Shown here: piece after piece, positions 6,236 to 13,321 of the stretch
Numbering within the stretch: position 1 is the first letter of the stretch
Layout: each line of letters opens with the position of its first letter
From: JASFRS01 sp050114795
GTDB taxonomy: Bacteria > Pseudomonadota > Alphaproteobacteria > Sphingomonadales > CAKZYD01
NCBI GenBank assembly: GCA_050114795.1
Contig: JASFRS010000046.1
Coordinates: 1-15,765 of the forward strand
Direction of reading: 5' to 3'
DNA length: 15,765 nucleotides
Translations under genes and position numbers: made by a program
Notes under the pieces: model-generated
What the model was told of the DNA's origin: nothing
The model's input: only the letters and a program-made list of their open reading frames with translations
Databases searched by the model: none

Positions 6236-8722
6236 TTAGAAATTATAGGTGAAACGCACCGTATAACGCCGTGGCAAGATCGGACGACCAACGAAGAAAT
6301 CGCCGGTGTTCGATTGGCTTGAGCCTTGACGTGGGGAGCCTTCCGTAATGCCTTCGCTATCGAACAGATTGTAAATGCCGAAACCGATACGTGCGGTCTG
6401 ACCATCTGCAACATTGAAGGTGTAACCACCATCCAAACGGGCAATATTATGAGAGCCTAAACGAACGCTATTGCTATCATTCGCGAAGTTTGACCCTACA
6501 TAAGTCTGGAAGAAGGCCAGATCGAATGTCTCATCATCATAATAAATGCCCGTGTTGAACAAGACATTTGGCTGACGACGCAGTTCATTACCGATATTTT
6601 CCGGGCTACCTTCAAATTGCGTAAATTTATGGTCTTGCAAAGTGATGTTGCCATTCACCCAAAGCGTATCAGTGATGTAAACATTTGCCGTTGCTTCCAC
6701 ACCGAATGTCCGGGTGGATTGCGTAAAGACCTGCTCAACGACACCGCCTTGACCATCATTGACAAAGTCAACATTACGACGATCAGACAGTTTCGCCCAG
6801 AAACCGGCTAAGGTCGCGGATACGCGCGGCCCATTATATTTAACGCCAGCTTCAGCTTGCTTAATGATTTCACCCTCATATGAGGCAGGTTGACCAAAAT
6901 CATTAAAGCCAACCGAACGGATCTGCGGGAAGAAGAAGCCACGCGCGCCGTTGGCATAAAGGCTAATTTCATCCGTCAATTTATACAACGCACCACCGGC
7001 AATTGCCCATTCAGTGGTAGAGACGCGACCTTGGGTAAACGAACCCGTACCTGTTGCCCGCTGCTGCAATTCAGGTGTCAAAACAGAGTCAGCATCATAC
7101 ACGACCTGCTCACTGCCTTCGCGACTAATGTCACCGATCAGTTTTTCAACACGCAAACCGATATCAAAGACCCAGCGATCCCATTCAATTTGGTCAGCAA
7201 CATAACCAGCATAACGTGTTGCTTCATGGCGGTTATTACTGAATGTGGCACCTGGATTGGTTACACCATTCTCAGAAACAACCTGAGCGACATCGCCATT
7301 TGCATCCCGAATAACAACATCTACCAAACGGGAGCGATTGTTAAAGTCGCCGAGATATGTGGTGATCACATCCTCATCATCCGCTTCTGCACGGGCGAAG
7401 AAGCCACCCAAGGTGAAGCTGTGATCAATTTCACCTGTCGTCAGCTCTTTTGTGATGTTGATTTCAGAAGTGAAATCAGTGGCTGGGCGGTTACGATCAA
7501 GCAAACGGTTGCCAAAAAGCAGGAAGTCAGAAGGCAGAGCCTGACCGGAATTCGCGAAAGTGAATTCAGGTGTACCAATACCATCAAACCCACGATCTGT
7601 AATGAAACCGGCTTGTGTTTCTGGGGTATTAGCGATGCCATCACCATCCAAGAAAAGATTGAACTGGTGAGAATAACGCGCGTATTTTGCCTTCGCATTC
7701 ACGCCCCAACCGTCATCAAAGTCTTTATCAAAGACTGCGGAAACCGAGCCACCTTTTGTTGAAACACCATCCCCAATCGGGGTTTCATAACGACCACCAT
7801 TTGGCGTTCCATAGGCAATATTCGCTGCTTCGCTGGTTTGAAGGGTGTTGATGATATTGCCATCATTACCAATCGGGCGTTTACGCGTTTCGCCATCCAG
7901 CGGGAAAGGCAGGAAGAACTGGACTTCATCATCGATCCACTGCCCATAAAGGGTGAATGAACCAGAACCGTCGCTGAATTCTTTTTTAAGATTGCCACGA
8001 AGTTGGAAACCTTCTGTAGGCAGCCCGGTTTTTATTGGGCCTTCATCATAACGGTAGAAGCCGGAGATTGCGTAATATAGGCCATTGTCTTCGGACAGTT
8101 GACCGCTGGTTGCAAAGTCGCCACGGAAACGACCTTCATCAGCCCACTCAACTTGGACTGTGCCTTCGCTCTCTTCTTGGCCGGTTTTTGAAATATAGTT
8201 GATAATACCAGCAACAGAACCTGCACCAAACAGGTTAGACACACCACCACGAACGAATTCAACACGTTCAATGCCCAGGTCATTACGGTAATAAACATCA
8301 AAGGCAGAGCTATTCAAACCAAAGGTAGAAAATGCAGCAGAGCCGTCATAGTTCAACGGCGTGAACTGGAATTGGCCGCCGGATGGCAGGCCTTTGATGA
8401 ATACGTTAGAGGCAACTTCACCGCCGCCACCTTCGGCTTTAATTGTCGGCACAAAGCGCAGGATATCTGCCTGGCTGTTTGCTGTGAATTTTTGCAGTTG
8501 CTCTTCATCAAGCTGCGTTACGGACAAAGGCGTGGACAGGCCTGTCCGTGCCTTACTCGTACCCGTAACAACGATTTCTTCCAACGCGGAAGACTTACCC
8601 TTTGCAGAACTATCTTCTGCGTCTTGCGCAAATGCCGTGGCAGGAATTGCCAAGGGTACTAAAGATGCGAGCAGCGCTATGGAGGCACCGGAGCGCAACA
8701 TTTGCTCGATCGAACGTTTCAT
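6236..8722 (-). CDS. TonB-dependent receptor
   Basis: Outer-membrane active transporter of 828 residues powered by TonB-ExbBD. Seen: a signal peptide (residues 1-32, cleavage after AFA before Q33), the TonB-box-like EEIVVTG (48-54), and a plug domain to about residue 190 with LRFVPTIKAEGGG, NVFIKGLP, IERVEFVRGG and SVAGIINYISK. A long beta-barrel follows, ending in the aromatic C-terminus RYTVRFTYNF needed for outer-membrane insertion. I chose the ATG at 8722, 5 bases after AAAGGAG; a tandem ATG sits at 8725, and the longer reading to 8770 would bury the signal peptide. It is the first gene of the leftward operon, divergent from the ROK regulator. No SusD-like partner is present. Sidestepping iron as substrate is inference from the neighbouring sugar genes. 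Confidence 0.93.
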   Translation of the reverse strand: MKRSIEQMLRSGASIALLASLVPLAIPATAFAQDAEDSSAKGKSSALEEIVVTGTSKARTGLSTPLSVTQLDEEQLQKFTANSQADILRFVPTIKAEGGGGEVASNVFIKGLPSGGQFQFTPLNYDGSAAFSTFGLNSSAFDVYYRNDLGIERVEFVRGGVSNLFGAGSVAGIINYISKTGQEESEGTVQVEWADEGRFRGDFATSGQLSEDNGLYYAISGFYRYDEGPIKTGLPTEGFQLRGNLKKEFSDGSGSFTLYGQWIDDEVQFFLPFPLDGETRKRPIGNDGNIINTLQTSEAANIAYGTPNGGRYETPIGDGVSTKGGSVSAVFDKDFDDGWGVNAKAKYARYSHQFNLFLDGDGIANTPETQAGFITDRGFDGIGTPEFTFANSGQALPSDFLLFGNRLLDRNRPATDFTSEINITKELTTGEIDHSFTLGGFFARAEADDEDVITTYLGDFNNRSRLVDVVIRDANGDVAQVVSENGVTNPGATFSNNRHEATRYAGYVADQIEWDRWVFDIGLRVEKLIGDISREGSEQVVYDADSVLTPELQQRATGTGSFTQGRVSTTEWAIAGGALYKLTDEISLYANGARGFFFPQIRSVGFNDFGQPASYEGEIIKQAEAGVKYNGPRVSATLAGFWAKLSDRRNVDFVNDGQGGVVEQVFTQSTRTFGVEATANVYITDTLWVNGNITLQDHKFTQFEGSPENIGNELRRQPNVLFNTGIYYDDETFDLAFFQTYVGSNFANDSNSVRLGSHNIARLDGGYTFNVADGQTARIGFGIYNLFDSEGITEGSPRQGSSQSNTGDFFVGRPILPRRYTVRFTYNF

Positions 8723-8823
8723 CATCTCTCCTTTCGTTCCAGAGGCAACTAATGCACGCCACACAAACAATGTGCGCGACGCGTATCAGCTCATGAAAAA
8801 GAGGGATAGGTGCAAAAATAATA

Positions 8824-8853
8824 CCTATATTTACACTCAAGATAGGTTGTAAA
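8824..8853 (-). promoter_or_regulatory. Putative sigma70-type promoter of the receptor operon
   Basis: On the minus strand TTTACA (8853-8848) matches five of six bases of the -35 consensus. TATAGG (8829-8824) follows after an 18-base spacer as a weaker -10. This places the transcript start near 8817 with a leader of about 95 bases. Prediction by eye only. Confidence 0.35.
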
Positions 8854-8860
8854 ACAACCT
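8844..8860. promoter_or_regulatory. Perfect palindromic operator candidate
   Basis: AGGTTGT (8844-8850), AAA, ACAACCT (8854-8860): 7-bp perfect arms around a 3-base centre. It covers the proposed -35 of the leftward receptor operon, so a protein bound here would block polymerase. The most likely binder is the ROK-family repressor encoded next door. The half-site extends into ATAGGT repeats (8806-8811, inverted 8823-8828, 8842-8847). Confidence 0.55.
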
Positions 8861-8994
8861 TCCATCCTCCCCTTTTACCCAAATCGACGCAGATAATGGC
8901 TCTTTCGCCCTTTTATATCGGCCTGCGTCATGTGAGTCCGCACTCTATAAGATATTAAAACTCACTATTCAACCTAAAATGAGTTATATTAAAA

Positions 8995-9044
8995 ATTAAC
9001 GCATGAACAACTGAGCACTGGAAATAGCAAAACCAAGCGTTAAT
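8995..9044. repeat. Inverted repeat with 8-bp arms spaced four helical turns apart
   Basis: ATTAACGC (8995-9002) and GCGTTAAT (9037-9044) are exact reverse complements, 42 bases centre to centre, just upstream of the ROK gene. The spacing puts both arms on the same face of the helix, which would suit a dimer or looped complex controlling the regulator's own promoter. Binding is inferred, not shown. Confidence 0.35.
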
Positions 9045-9082
9045 GTTGGATATAACTGTGTGGAGCGAGGAAGACACCAAAT

Positions 9083-10249
9083 ATGGTAGCTAAGGCTAAG
9101 GACCGGGCTCTCCCGCCCTTTTTTGCGAAAAACAACGTGCCCATTCCGTCGGAGCGCGAAAAGCGAATCCTAAGCCTTACACAGAAAGAACACAGCCTAT
9201 CCCAACGCACAATCATGCGGGAAACAGGGCTTGCACAACAAACCGTCTCCCGGCTGGTGAAGGGATTGATTGAAACAGGCACTTTGACCGAATCCGAACG
9301 CGAATATCATGGGGGCAGAGGCCAGCCCAGCATGAGCGTCCAACTTGCTCCAGGCTTCGCATATGCTTTTGGCGTTTCGATGATGCTTGACGCACTAAGC
9401 GTCGTTCTTGTCGATTTTGCAGGCAATGTCGTTGTGGAAGAATATGCTGACATGCCATCTATGTCTCGGCGGCAGGTTCTCTCAACACTAGACGAGATGT
9501 TTGAAGCCATTATTCGTAAGAGCAATGTCGATAAAGACCGGATCTTTGGGGTTGGCGTTGGCATATCAGGCTATCACATGGGCAATGGCGCACGCTTTGA
9601 CACCCCACGCGCTTTGGATGATTGGGCCCTTGTCGATATTGAGGATATTTTATCGGAACATTTAGGGCATCCAATTTGGGCCGAGAATGACGGCAATGCC
9701 GCCGCCATTGGTGAGAGCCTGATTGGCGTTGGTCGAAAATACGCAAATTTCGCCTATCTCTACATTGATGTGGGAATCGGTGGCGGCATCATTATGGATC
9801 ATAAGCTCGTACTTGGCCAAAACGGCAATGCGGGCGAGATCGGCATGATCCTTCCCCGCCAGATATATCCTCATCCAAATTTGGAATTGCTCCGACAAAT
9901 TCTTGCCCGTCGTGATCGTCATTTTGAAAGCATTCCAGAGATGCTTAGGCAATTTGATATTGATTGGCCAGGCGTTGAGGAATGGATTACTAAAAGCCGT
10001 GACAGCTTATCTGTCATCGCCTCCGCTTTAGCCGCCATCCTTGACGCAGAAGCCATTGTTCTTGGCGGACGGCTACCCAAAAGCCTTGGCAAAAAGGTCA
10101 TTCCCCATATTGAAGTGTATGACCATCACCGCCGCGCGGAACCCAAGCCTATACCACGCATCATCATGGCTAACAGCCCCGGCGACGTATGCGCGATTGG
10201 CGCAGCCACCCTCCCCTTTAAGAAATATTTTTTCCCCGGCATTGTCTAA
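9083..10249 (+). CDS. ROK-family transcriptional repressor (NagC/Mlc/XylR type)
   Basis: 388-residue sugar-responsive regulator. N-terminal winged helix-turn-helix (about 25-82) with LSQRTIMRETGLAQQTVSRL and the wing GGRGQP (77-82), then a ROK domain from about 90: phosphate-loop-like DFAGNVV, ENDGNAAAIGE (201-211, D203 the kinase catalytic position), DVGIGGGI (229-236) and GNAGEIG (248-254). The zinc motif that normally follows (histidine plus CxCGxxGCxE) is absent: GEIG is followed by MILPRQIYPHPN. This argues against sugar-kinase activity and separates it from zinc-containing NagC/Mlc. GAGGAAG lies upstream of the ATG. Being divergent from the receptor operon, it probably represses that operon and responds to the imported sugar or a phosphorylated product. 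Confidence 0.88.
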   Translation: MVAKAKDRALPPFFAKNNVPIPSEREKRILSLTQKEHSLSQRTIMRETGLAQQTVSRLVKGLIETGTLTESEREYHGGRGQPSMSVQLAPGFAYAFGVSMMLDALSVVLVDFAGNVVVEEYADMPSMSRRQVLSTLDEMFEAIIRKSNVDKDRIFGVGVGISGYHMGNGARFDTPRALDDWALVDIEDILSEHLGHPIWAENDGNAAAIGESLIGVGRKYANFAYLYIDVGIGGGIIMDHKLVLGQNGNAGEIGMILPRQIYPHPNLELLRQILARRDRHFESIPEMLRQFDIDWPGVEEWITKSRDSLSVIASALAAILDAEAIVLGGRLPKSLGKKVIPHIEVYDHHRRAEPKPIPRIIMANSPGDVCAIGAATLPFKKYFFPGIV

Positions 10250-10268
10250 GCTGTAATTCGACAATCCG

Positions 10269-10284
10269 CTTGACGCATATCAAG
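10269..10284. promoter_or_regulatory. FNR/NNR-type box upstream of the porin gene
   Basis: TTGAC-GCAT-ATCAA (10270-10283), flanked by C and G to make CTTGAC...ATCAAG, is one base from the FNR/FixK/Dnr consensus TTGAT-N4-ATCAA. It is about 55 bases before the porin ATG, and a possible -10 (GATTAT, 10303-10308) lies at the distance expected of an activator site near -40. The binding protein could be FNR, an NnrR/Dnr, or the NIT-Crp protein encoded downstream. Confidence 0.65.
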
Positions 10285-10338
10285 TGCTGGCCTCTATAAA
10301 GCGATTATTGCCAAGACATCACATGAGGGATAGAGGTC

Positions 10339-11595
10339 ATGAAACACAATAGCTTATCACGTATTTTTCTTGGCATTTTGGGCGTCTCTACGACGTTGGG
10401 AAGCTTCAACGTTGCATTGGCGCAAGATGGCACAACTTCATTTGAAGATACGCTCAAAAAAGTGAATCCTTATGTGGATATCCGCTATCGTTATGAGCAT
10501 GTGGATCAGGACAATCCCTTACGCAATGCCAATGCTCACACAGCACGCACCAGATTCGGGGTTAATCCAGGCGACTTTCATGGTTTCAGCTTTAAAGTCG
10601 AAGGTGAAGCTATTGTTGATTTGGGCAATGCGAAATTCAATGACACGACAAATGGCCGGACGGAATTTTCTGTTGTTGCCGACCCAGAAGATGTCATTTT
10701 CAATCAAGGCTATCTGCAATGGAAAGGCAAATTGGGCGATGCAGGCATCACAGCCGAAGCAGGACGTCAAGTCATCAATATTGATAACCAGCGCTGGATT
10801 GGCTCCGTTGGCTGGCGACAAGACGACCAGACCCTGGATGCCGCTTATGTCACAACAAAACCATTTGAAGGTTTTACAGCATCTTATGGCTACGCGTGGC
10901 GGGTGAACCGTATTTTCGGTCCCGACAACCCCAATGGTATTTGGCGGGATAATAACATCCACCTGCTTAGAGCTAGCTATGACATTGAAAAACTGGGGAC
11001 TTTGTCTTCCTTTGGATATCTTCTCGATATCCCCAATGCGCCTGGCGCTTCCAGCAAGACATTTGGCGTGCGCTTTACTGGCGCACAAAAACTGAATGAG
11101 GATTTCAAACTAAGCTATGCCTTGGAATACGCGCGGCAAAGTGAACATGGAGATAATCCCGCTGACTTTGGCCTGGACTATTTCTCCATTCAACCCGGCA
11201 TCGGCTATGGGCCGTTCACACTGAAATTGGGTTATGAATATCTGGACGGAAACGGGCAAGTCGGATTGCAAACACCCTTGGCCACTTTGCATGCCTTTAA
11301 CGGCTGGGCGGATCAATTCCTTGTAACACCTGCCACAGGTTTGGAAGACGTCAGCGTCGATGCAGTCTTCAAACCGAAAAATGTTGAATGGCTGAAAGAC
11401 ACAACCTTCCGCTTTGTGTTTCATGACTTCTCAGCCGCATCCGGCGGAAGCGATTATGGGACAGAATATGACGCTTTGATTGCAAAGGCCTTTGGCAAGC
11501 ATTTCACCGTCTCAGCCAAATATGCCAACTATCAGAGTGACGGGTTTTCCGTCGACACCGAAAAATTCTGGTTAGTCGTTGGCTTTAAATACTAA
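10339..11595 (+). CDS. Alginate-export-family outer-membrane porin
   Basis: 418-residue outer-membrane beta-barrel of the alginate_exp (AlgE-like) family. Seen: a signal peptide with cleavage after ALA (28) before Q29, VNPYVDIRYRYEHVDQDN, the family hallmark GRQVINIDNQRWIGSVGWRQDDQT (read in two pieces, about residues 142-165), alternating amphipathic strands throughout and a C-terminal aromatic residue (GFKY). The family name comes from Pseudomonas AlgE, but no alginate biosynthesis or lyase gene is present. The FNR/NNR-type box upstream and the nitrate-related genes downstream suggest a porin used under low oxygen or nitrate. Substrate is unknown. GAGGGA lies 8 bases before the ATG, and a strong hairpin follows the stop. 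Confidence 0.85.
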   Translation: MKHNSLSRIFLGILGVSTTLGSFNVALAQDGTTSFEDTLKKVNPYVDIRYRYEHVDQDNPLRNANAHTARTRFGVNPGDFHGFSFKVEGEAIVDLGNAKFNDTTNGRTEFSVVADPEDVIFNQGYLQWKGKLGDAGITAEAGRQVINIDNQRWIGSVGWRQDDQTLDAAYVTTKPFEGFTASYGYAWRVNRIFGPDNPNGIWRDNNIHLLRASYDIEKLGTLSSFGYLLDIPNAPGASSKTFGVRFTGAQKLNEDFKLSYALEYARQSEHGDNPADFGLDYFSIQPGIGYGPFTLKLGYEYLDGNGQVGLQTPLATLHAFNGWADQFLVTPATGLEDVSVDAVFKPKNVEWLKDTTFRFVFHDFSAASGGSDYGTEYDALIAKAFGKHFTVSAKYANYQSDGFSVDTEKFWLVVGFKY

Positions 11596-11606
11596 TTTTG
11601 CAACAT

Positions 11607-11648
11607 ATCGGGAGAGCTGCTGAAACTTGCGGCTCTCCCTTCTCGTGT
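11607..11648 (+). terminator. Rho-independent-like terminator after the porin gene
   Basis: GGGAGAGCTGC (11610-11620) pairs with GCGGCTCTCCC (11629-11639) through one U-G wobble, leaving an 8-base loop, and is followed by TTCTCGTGT. It starts 14 bases after the porin stop, which separates porin transcription from the regulator gene. The T-tract is short, so termination may be partial. Confidence 0.7.
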
Positions 11649-11683
11649 ATAAACTCGCCGACTAATAAATGGAGTGGGTCATT

Positions 11684-13213
11684 ATGGCGGCGAGTGTTAT
11701 CGCACTTTCAAAATTCATACATGAGGCACAAAAAGAACGCGGCCTCTCCATGCTGTGTGTTGTATCGCCAACTGCTGCCAATCTCGCGAAATACGCCATC
11801 CAAAATGGAGAGACTGATGCCACCTGGGCGAAAATTAAATCCATTACCCATGAAAGGCATAAACCAACCATTGACCGCATTGAAGCCGCTCTTCAAACCA
11901 TAGGCGATTGTCGGCATCAAGTTTTGAATGAAGAGCCGGACATTGAAAAAGTCATGGTGCTTTACTCAGGACCGCTAATGTCCACAGCTTTTGAGCTTAT
12001 GGCAGCGCTGACAAGCCATGTACAAGCTACTGATAACACTAAAGCCAATGCGCTTCTCAACTTACATCAGTGGAAGGAACGTGTTGGTCAAGGGCGCGCC
12101 ACGGGTGTTCTGGTTGCCGCACAGGAAGGCGGGGCATTAGATGGCTCGCAAGGCGCACGGCTGCGGCAATTAATTGCTGAGATGCGGAGCTTTGAAAGCA
12201 TCTTCTTTGCTTTGTCAGACAAGATGCTTGGGACCAGCTACACGCAGGATACCAAGGCAAATGGTGCGCTCACCAAATTAGCGGAAATTGATGATGCGAT
12301 TTCCGGAAATACCAGCGCACAACCGCTTAAGGGTTTAAGGCCCGAAGACTGGTTTGGCCTTTTGACTGAAAAGATGGAAGTGCTGCAAAAACTTGTCCTT
12401 CACATCGCTGGAAGCCTTCATATTGAAAAACCGACAAATATCGAAGACCACGCACAGGCGTTGACAAAAGAAACACTGTTACGCTTGGGAGAATTCAAGC
12501 AGCTTCCACTTTTCACTGACATGAGCGATGAACAATTGACGGCCTTTTTAGCCGAAGGTCGTCTAATGCACTTCAAAAGAGGGCAAATGCTGTTTCTTCA
12601 AGGGGAACCCGCAAAACGTTTCTTCATCATTTTAGACGGCTGGGTCAAAGTGCTGAAGCATAATGTAGATGGTGAAGAAGCCGTAATGGAAGTCTTAACA
12701 AGCGGTGATCTGTTGAGCGAAACCGTTGTCATGAAAGACGCACCCTACCCCTTTACAGCGCAAGCCGCTGAAAATGCGGAACTCTATGCATTTCCTGCAG
12801 ACTTCATCCAACAGCAAGTGCGAGACAACAGCCTGTTTGCTATCAATATGCTAAATTTAGCGGCCGGACGCTCTCAATCGCTAATCAATCAATTTGAACA
12901 GCTTACGCTCAAGAATGTTACCCAACGTGTGGGACGTTTCCTTCTCAAACAATTTATCGAAAGCGGCAAGAGCCGGACTGAACTTAAACTCCCCTTTGAG
13001 AAGTCCGTCATTGCCTCTTATTTGGGCATGAAACCGGAAACTTTTTCACGCACATTGGCGTCTTTGCGGTCACAAGGTATTCAAATTGACCGAGATAAAG
13101 TGACACTTCCTGATGCCCTTGCATTATGCACCTATTGCGACATGGAAATCGCTGGAAAATGCCCTCGCCATGGAACAGAGGCCTGCCCTAATCCCGACTG
13201 CGCATTGCATTAA
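11684..13213 (+). CDS. NIT-domain/Crp-Fnr fusion regulator with Cys-rich tail
   Basis: Predicted soluble one-component nitrate/nitrite-responsive transcription factor, 509 residues, about twice a normal Crp/Fnr protein. Residues about 8-240 resemble the NIT nitrate/nitrite-sensing domain (PF08376), with FIHEAQKERGLSM (11-23) and the later WKERVGQGRATGVLVA (130-145), where arginines are expected to bind the anion. Residues about 270-385 are a cyclic-nucleotide-binding-type beta barrel (FKRGQMLFLQGEPAKRFFIILDG). It lacks the Arg-Ser of the cAMP pocket (APYPFTA instead). The HTH at 410-475 has GMKPETFSRTLASLR with E452, S455 and R456, the ExxSR set that reads TTGAT in FNR. The tail has C482, C485, C493, C501 and C506. 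The ATG at 11684 has GGAG 9 bases upstream; an ATG at 11669 adds five residues without one. No transmembrane segment was seen. Confidence 0.82.
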   Translation: MAASVIALSKFIHEAQKERGLSMLCVVSPTAANLAKYAIQNGETDATWAKIKSITHERHKPTIDRIEAALQTIGDCRHQVLNEEPDIEKVMVLYSGPLMSTAFELMAALTSHVQATDNTKANALLNLHQWKERVGQGRATGVLVAAQEGGALDGSQGARLRQLIAEMRSFESIFFALSDKMLGTSYTQDTKANGALTKLAEIDDAISGNTSAQPLKGLRPEDWFGLLTEKMEVLQKLVLHIAGSLHIEKPTNIEDHAQALTKETLLRLGEFKQLPLFTDMSDEQLTAFLAEGRLMHFKRGQMLFLQGEPAKRFFIILDGWVKVLKHNVDGEEAVMEVLTSGDLLSETVVMKDAPYPFTAQAAENAELYAFPADFIQQQVRDNSLFAINMLNLAAGRSQSLINQFEQLTLKNVTQRVGRFLLKQFIESGKSRTELKLPFEKSVIASYLGMKPETFSRTLASLRSQGIQIDRDKVTLPDALALCTYCDMEIAGKCPRHGTEACPNPDCALH

Positions 13214-13220
13214 AATTCAT

Positions 13221-13244
13221 CTCACTTGATCTAAAACAAGTGAG
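13221..13244. promoter_or_regulatory. FNR/NNR-type palindrome upstream of moaA-mobA-nnrS
   Basis: CTCACTTG (13221-13228) and CAAGTGAG (13237-13244) are perfect 8-bp arms around ATCTAAAA, giving the TTG-N8-CAA core of Dnr/NnrR/FNR boxes with a full left half TTGAT. Its centre is about 90 bases before the moaA ATG, and TTAAAA (13261-13266) could be the -10. It is not followed by T residues, so an operator is more likely than a terminator. Confidence 0.68.
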
Positions 13245-13321
13245 ACCGCAGGCCGGACCTTTAAAAGCATATGTAAGAATGGATTTCTTTTATCTTGGCG
13301 AGGGTCGGACACGAGGCAATG

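Larger units (their letters stand above)
8723..9082. promoter_or_regulatory. Divergent intergenic region between TonB receptor and ROK regulator
   Basis: 360 bases without a credible gene, AT-rich from about 8940 to 9060. It holds the receptor-operon promoter and palindrome (8824-8860), a widely spaced inverted repeat (8995-9044) and the start region of the ROK gene. AACTCA (8959-8964) and TGAGTT (8980-8985) form another short inverted repeat. A TATAAC at 9051-9056 could be the -10 of the ROK gene, without a convincing -35. Confidence 0.65.

Noticed and set aside
6890..7762. 290-codon open frame opposite the TonB receptor gene
   Set aside because: It lies wholly inside the receptor's coding sequence, has no recognisable domain, is rich in unlikely composition (many Thr, Ile, Cys, Arg) and has no Shine-Dalgarno; it is a shadow of the receptor reading frame.
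8361..8852. 163-codon open frame running from the receptor gene into its promoter region
   Set aside because: Overlaps the receptor signal peptide and promoter on the opposite strand, with no domain and no RBS.
9083..10249. ROK protein as the missing mannokinase or glucokinase
   Set aside because: It has an N-terminal DNA-binding domain and lacks the GEIGH histidine and cysteine zinc motif of ROK kinases.
10519..11088. 189-codon open frame opposite the porin gene
   Set aside because: The porin has a signal peptide, family motifs and an upstream RBS; the antisense frame has none of these.
10339..11595. Alginate export as the actual function of the porin
   Set aside because: No alginate synthesis, modification or degradation gene occurs in the window; only the fold family is supported.
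11669..11683. Start of the NIT-Crp gene at the upstream ATG
   Set aside because: No ribosome binding site precedes it, whereas GGAG lies 9 bases before the ATG at 11684.
13221..13244. 24-base palindrome as a terminator for the NIT-Crp gene
   Set aside because: No T-run follows in either direction, and the core fits TTG-N8-CAA with a good half-site, so an operator is the better reading.
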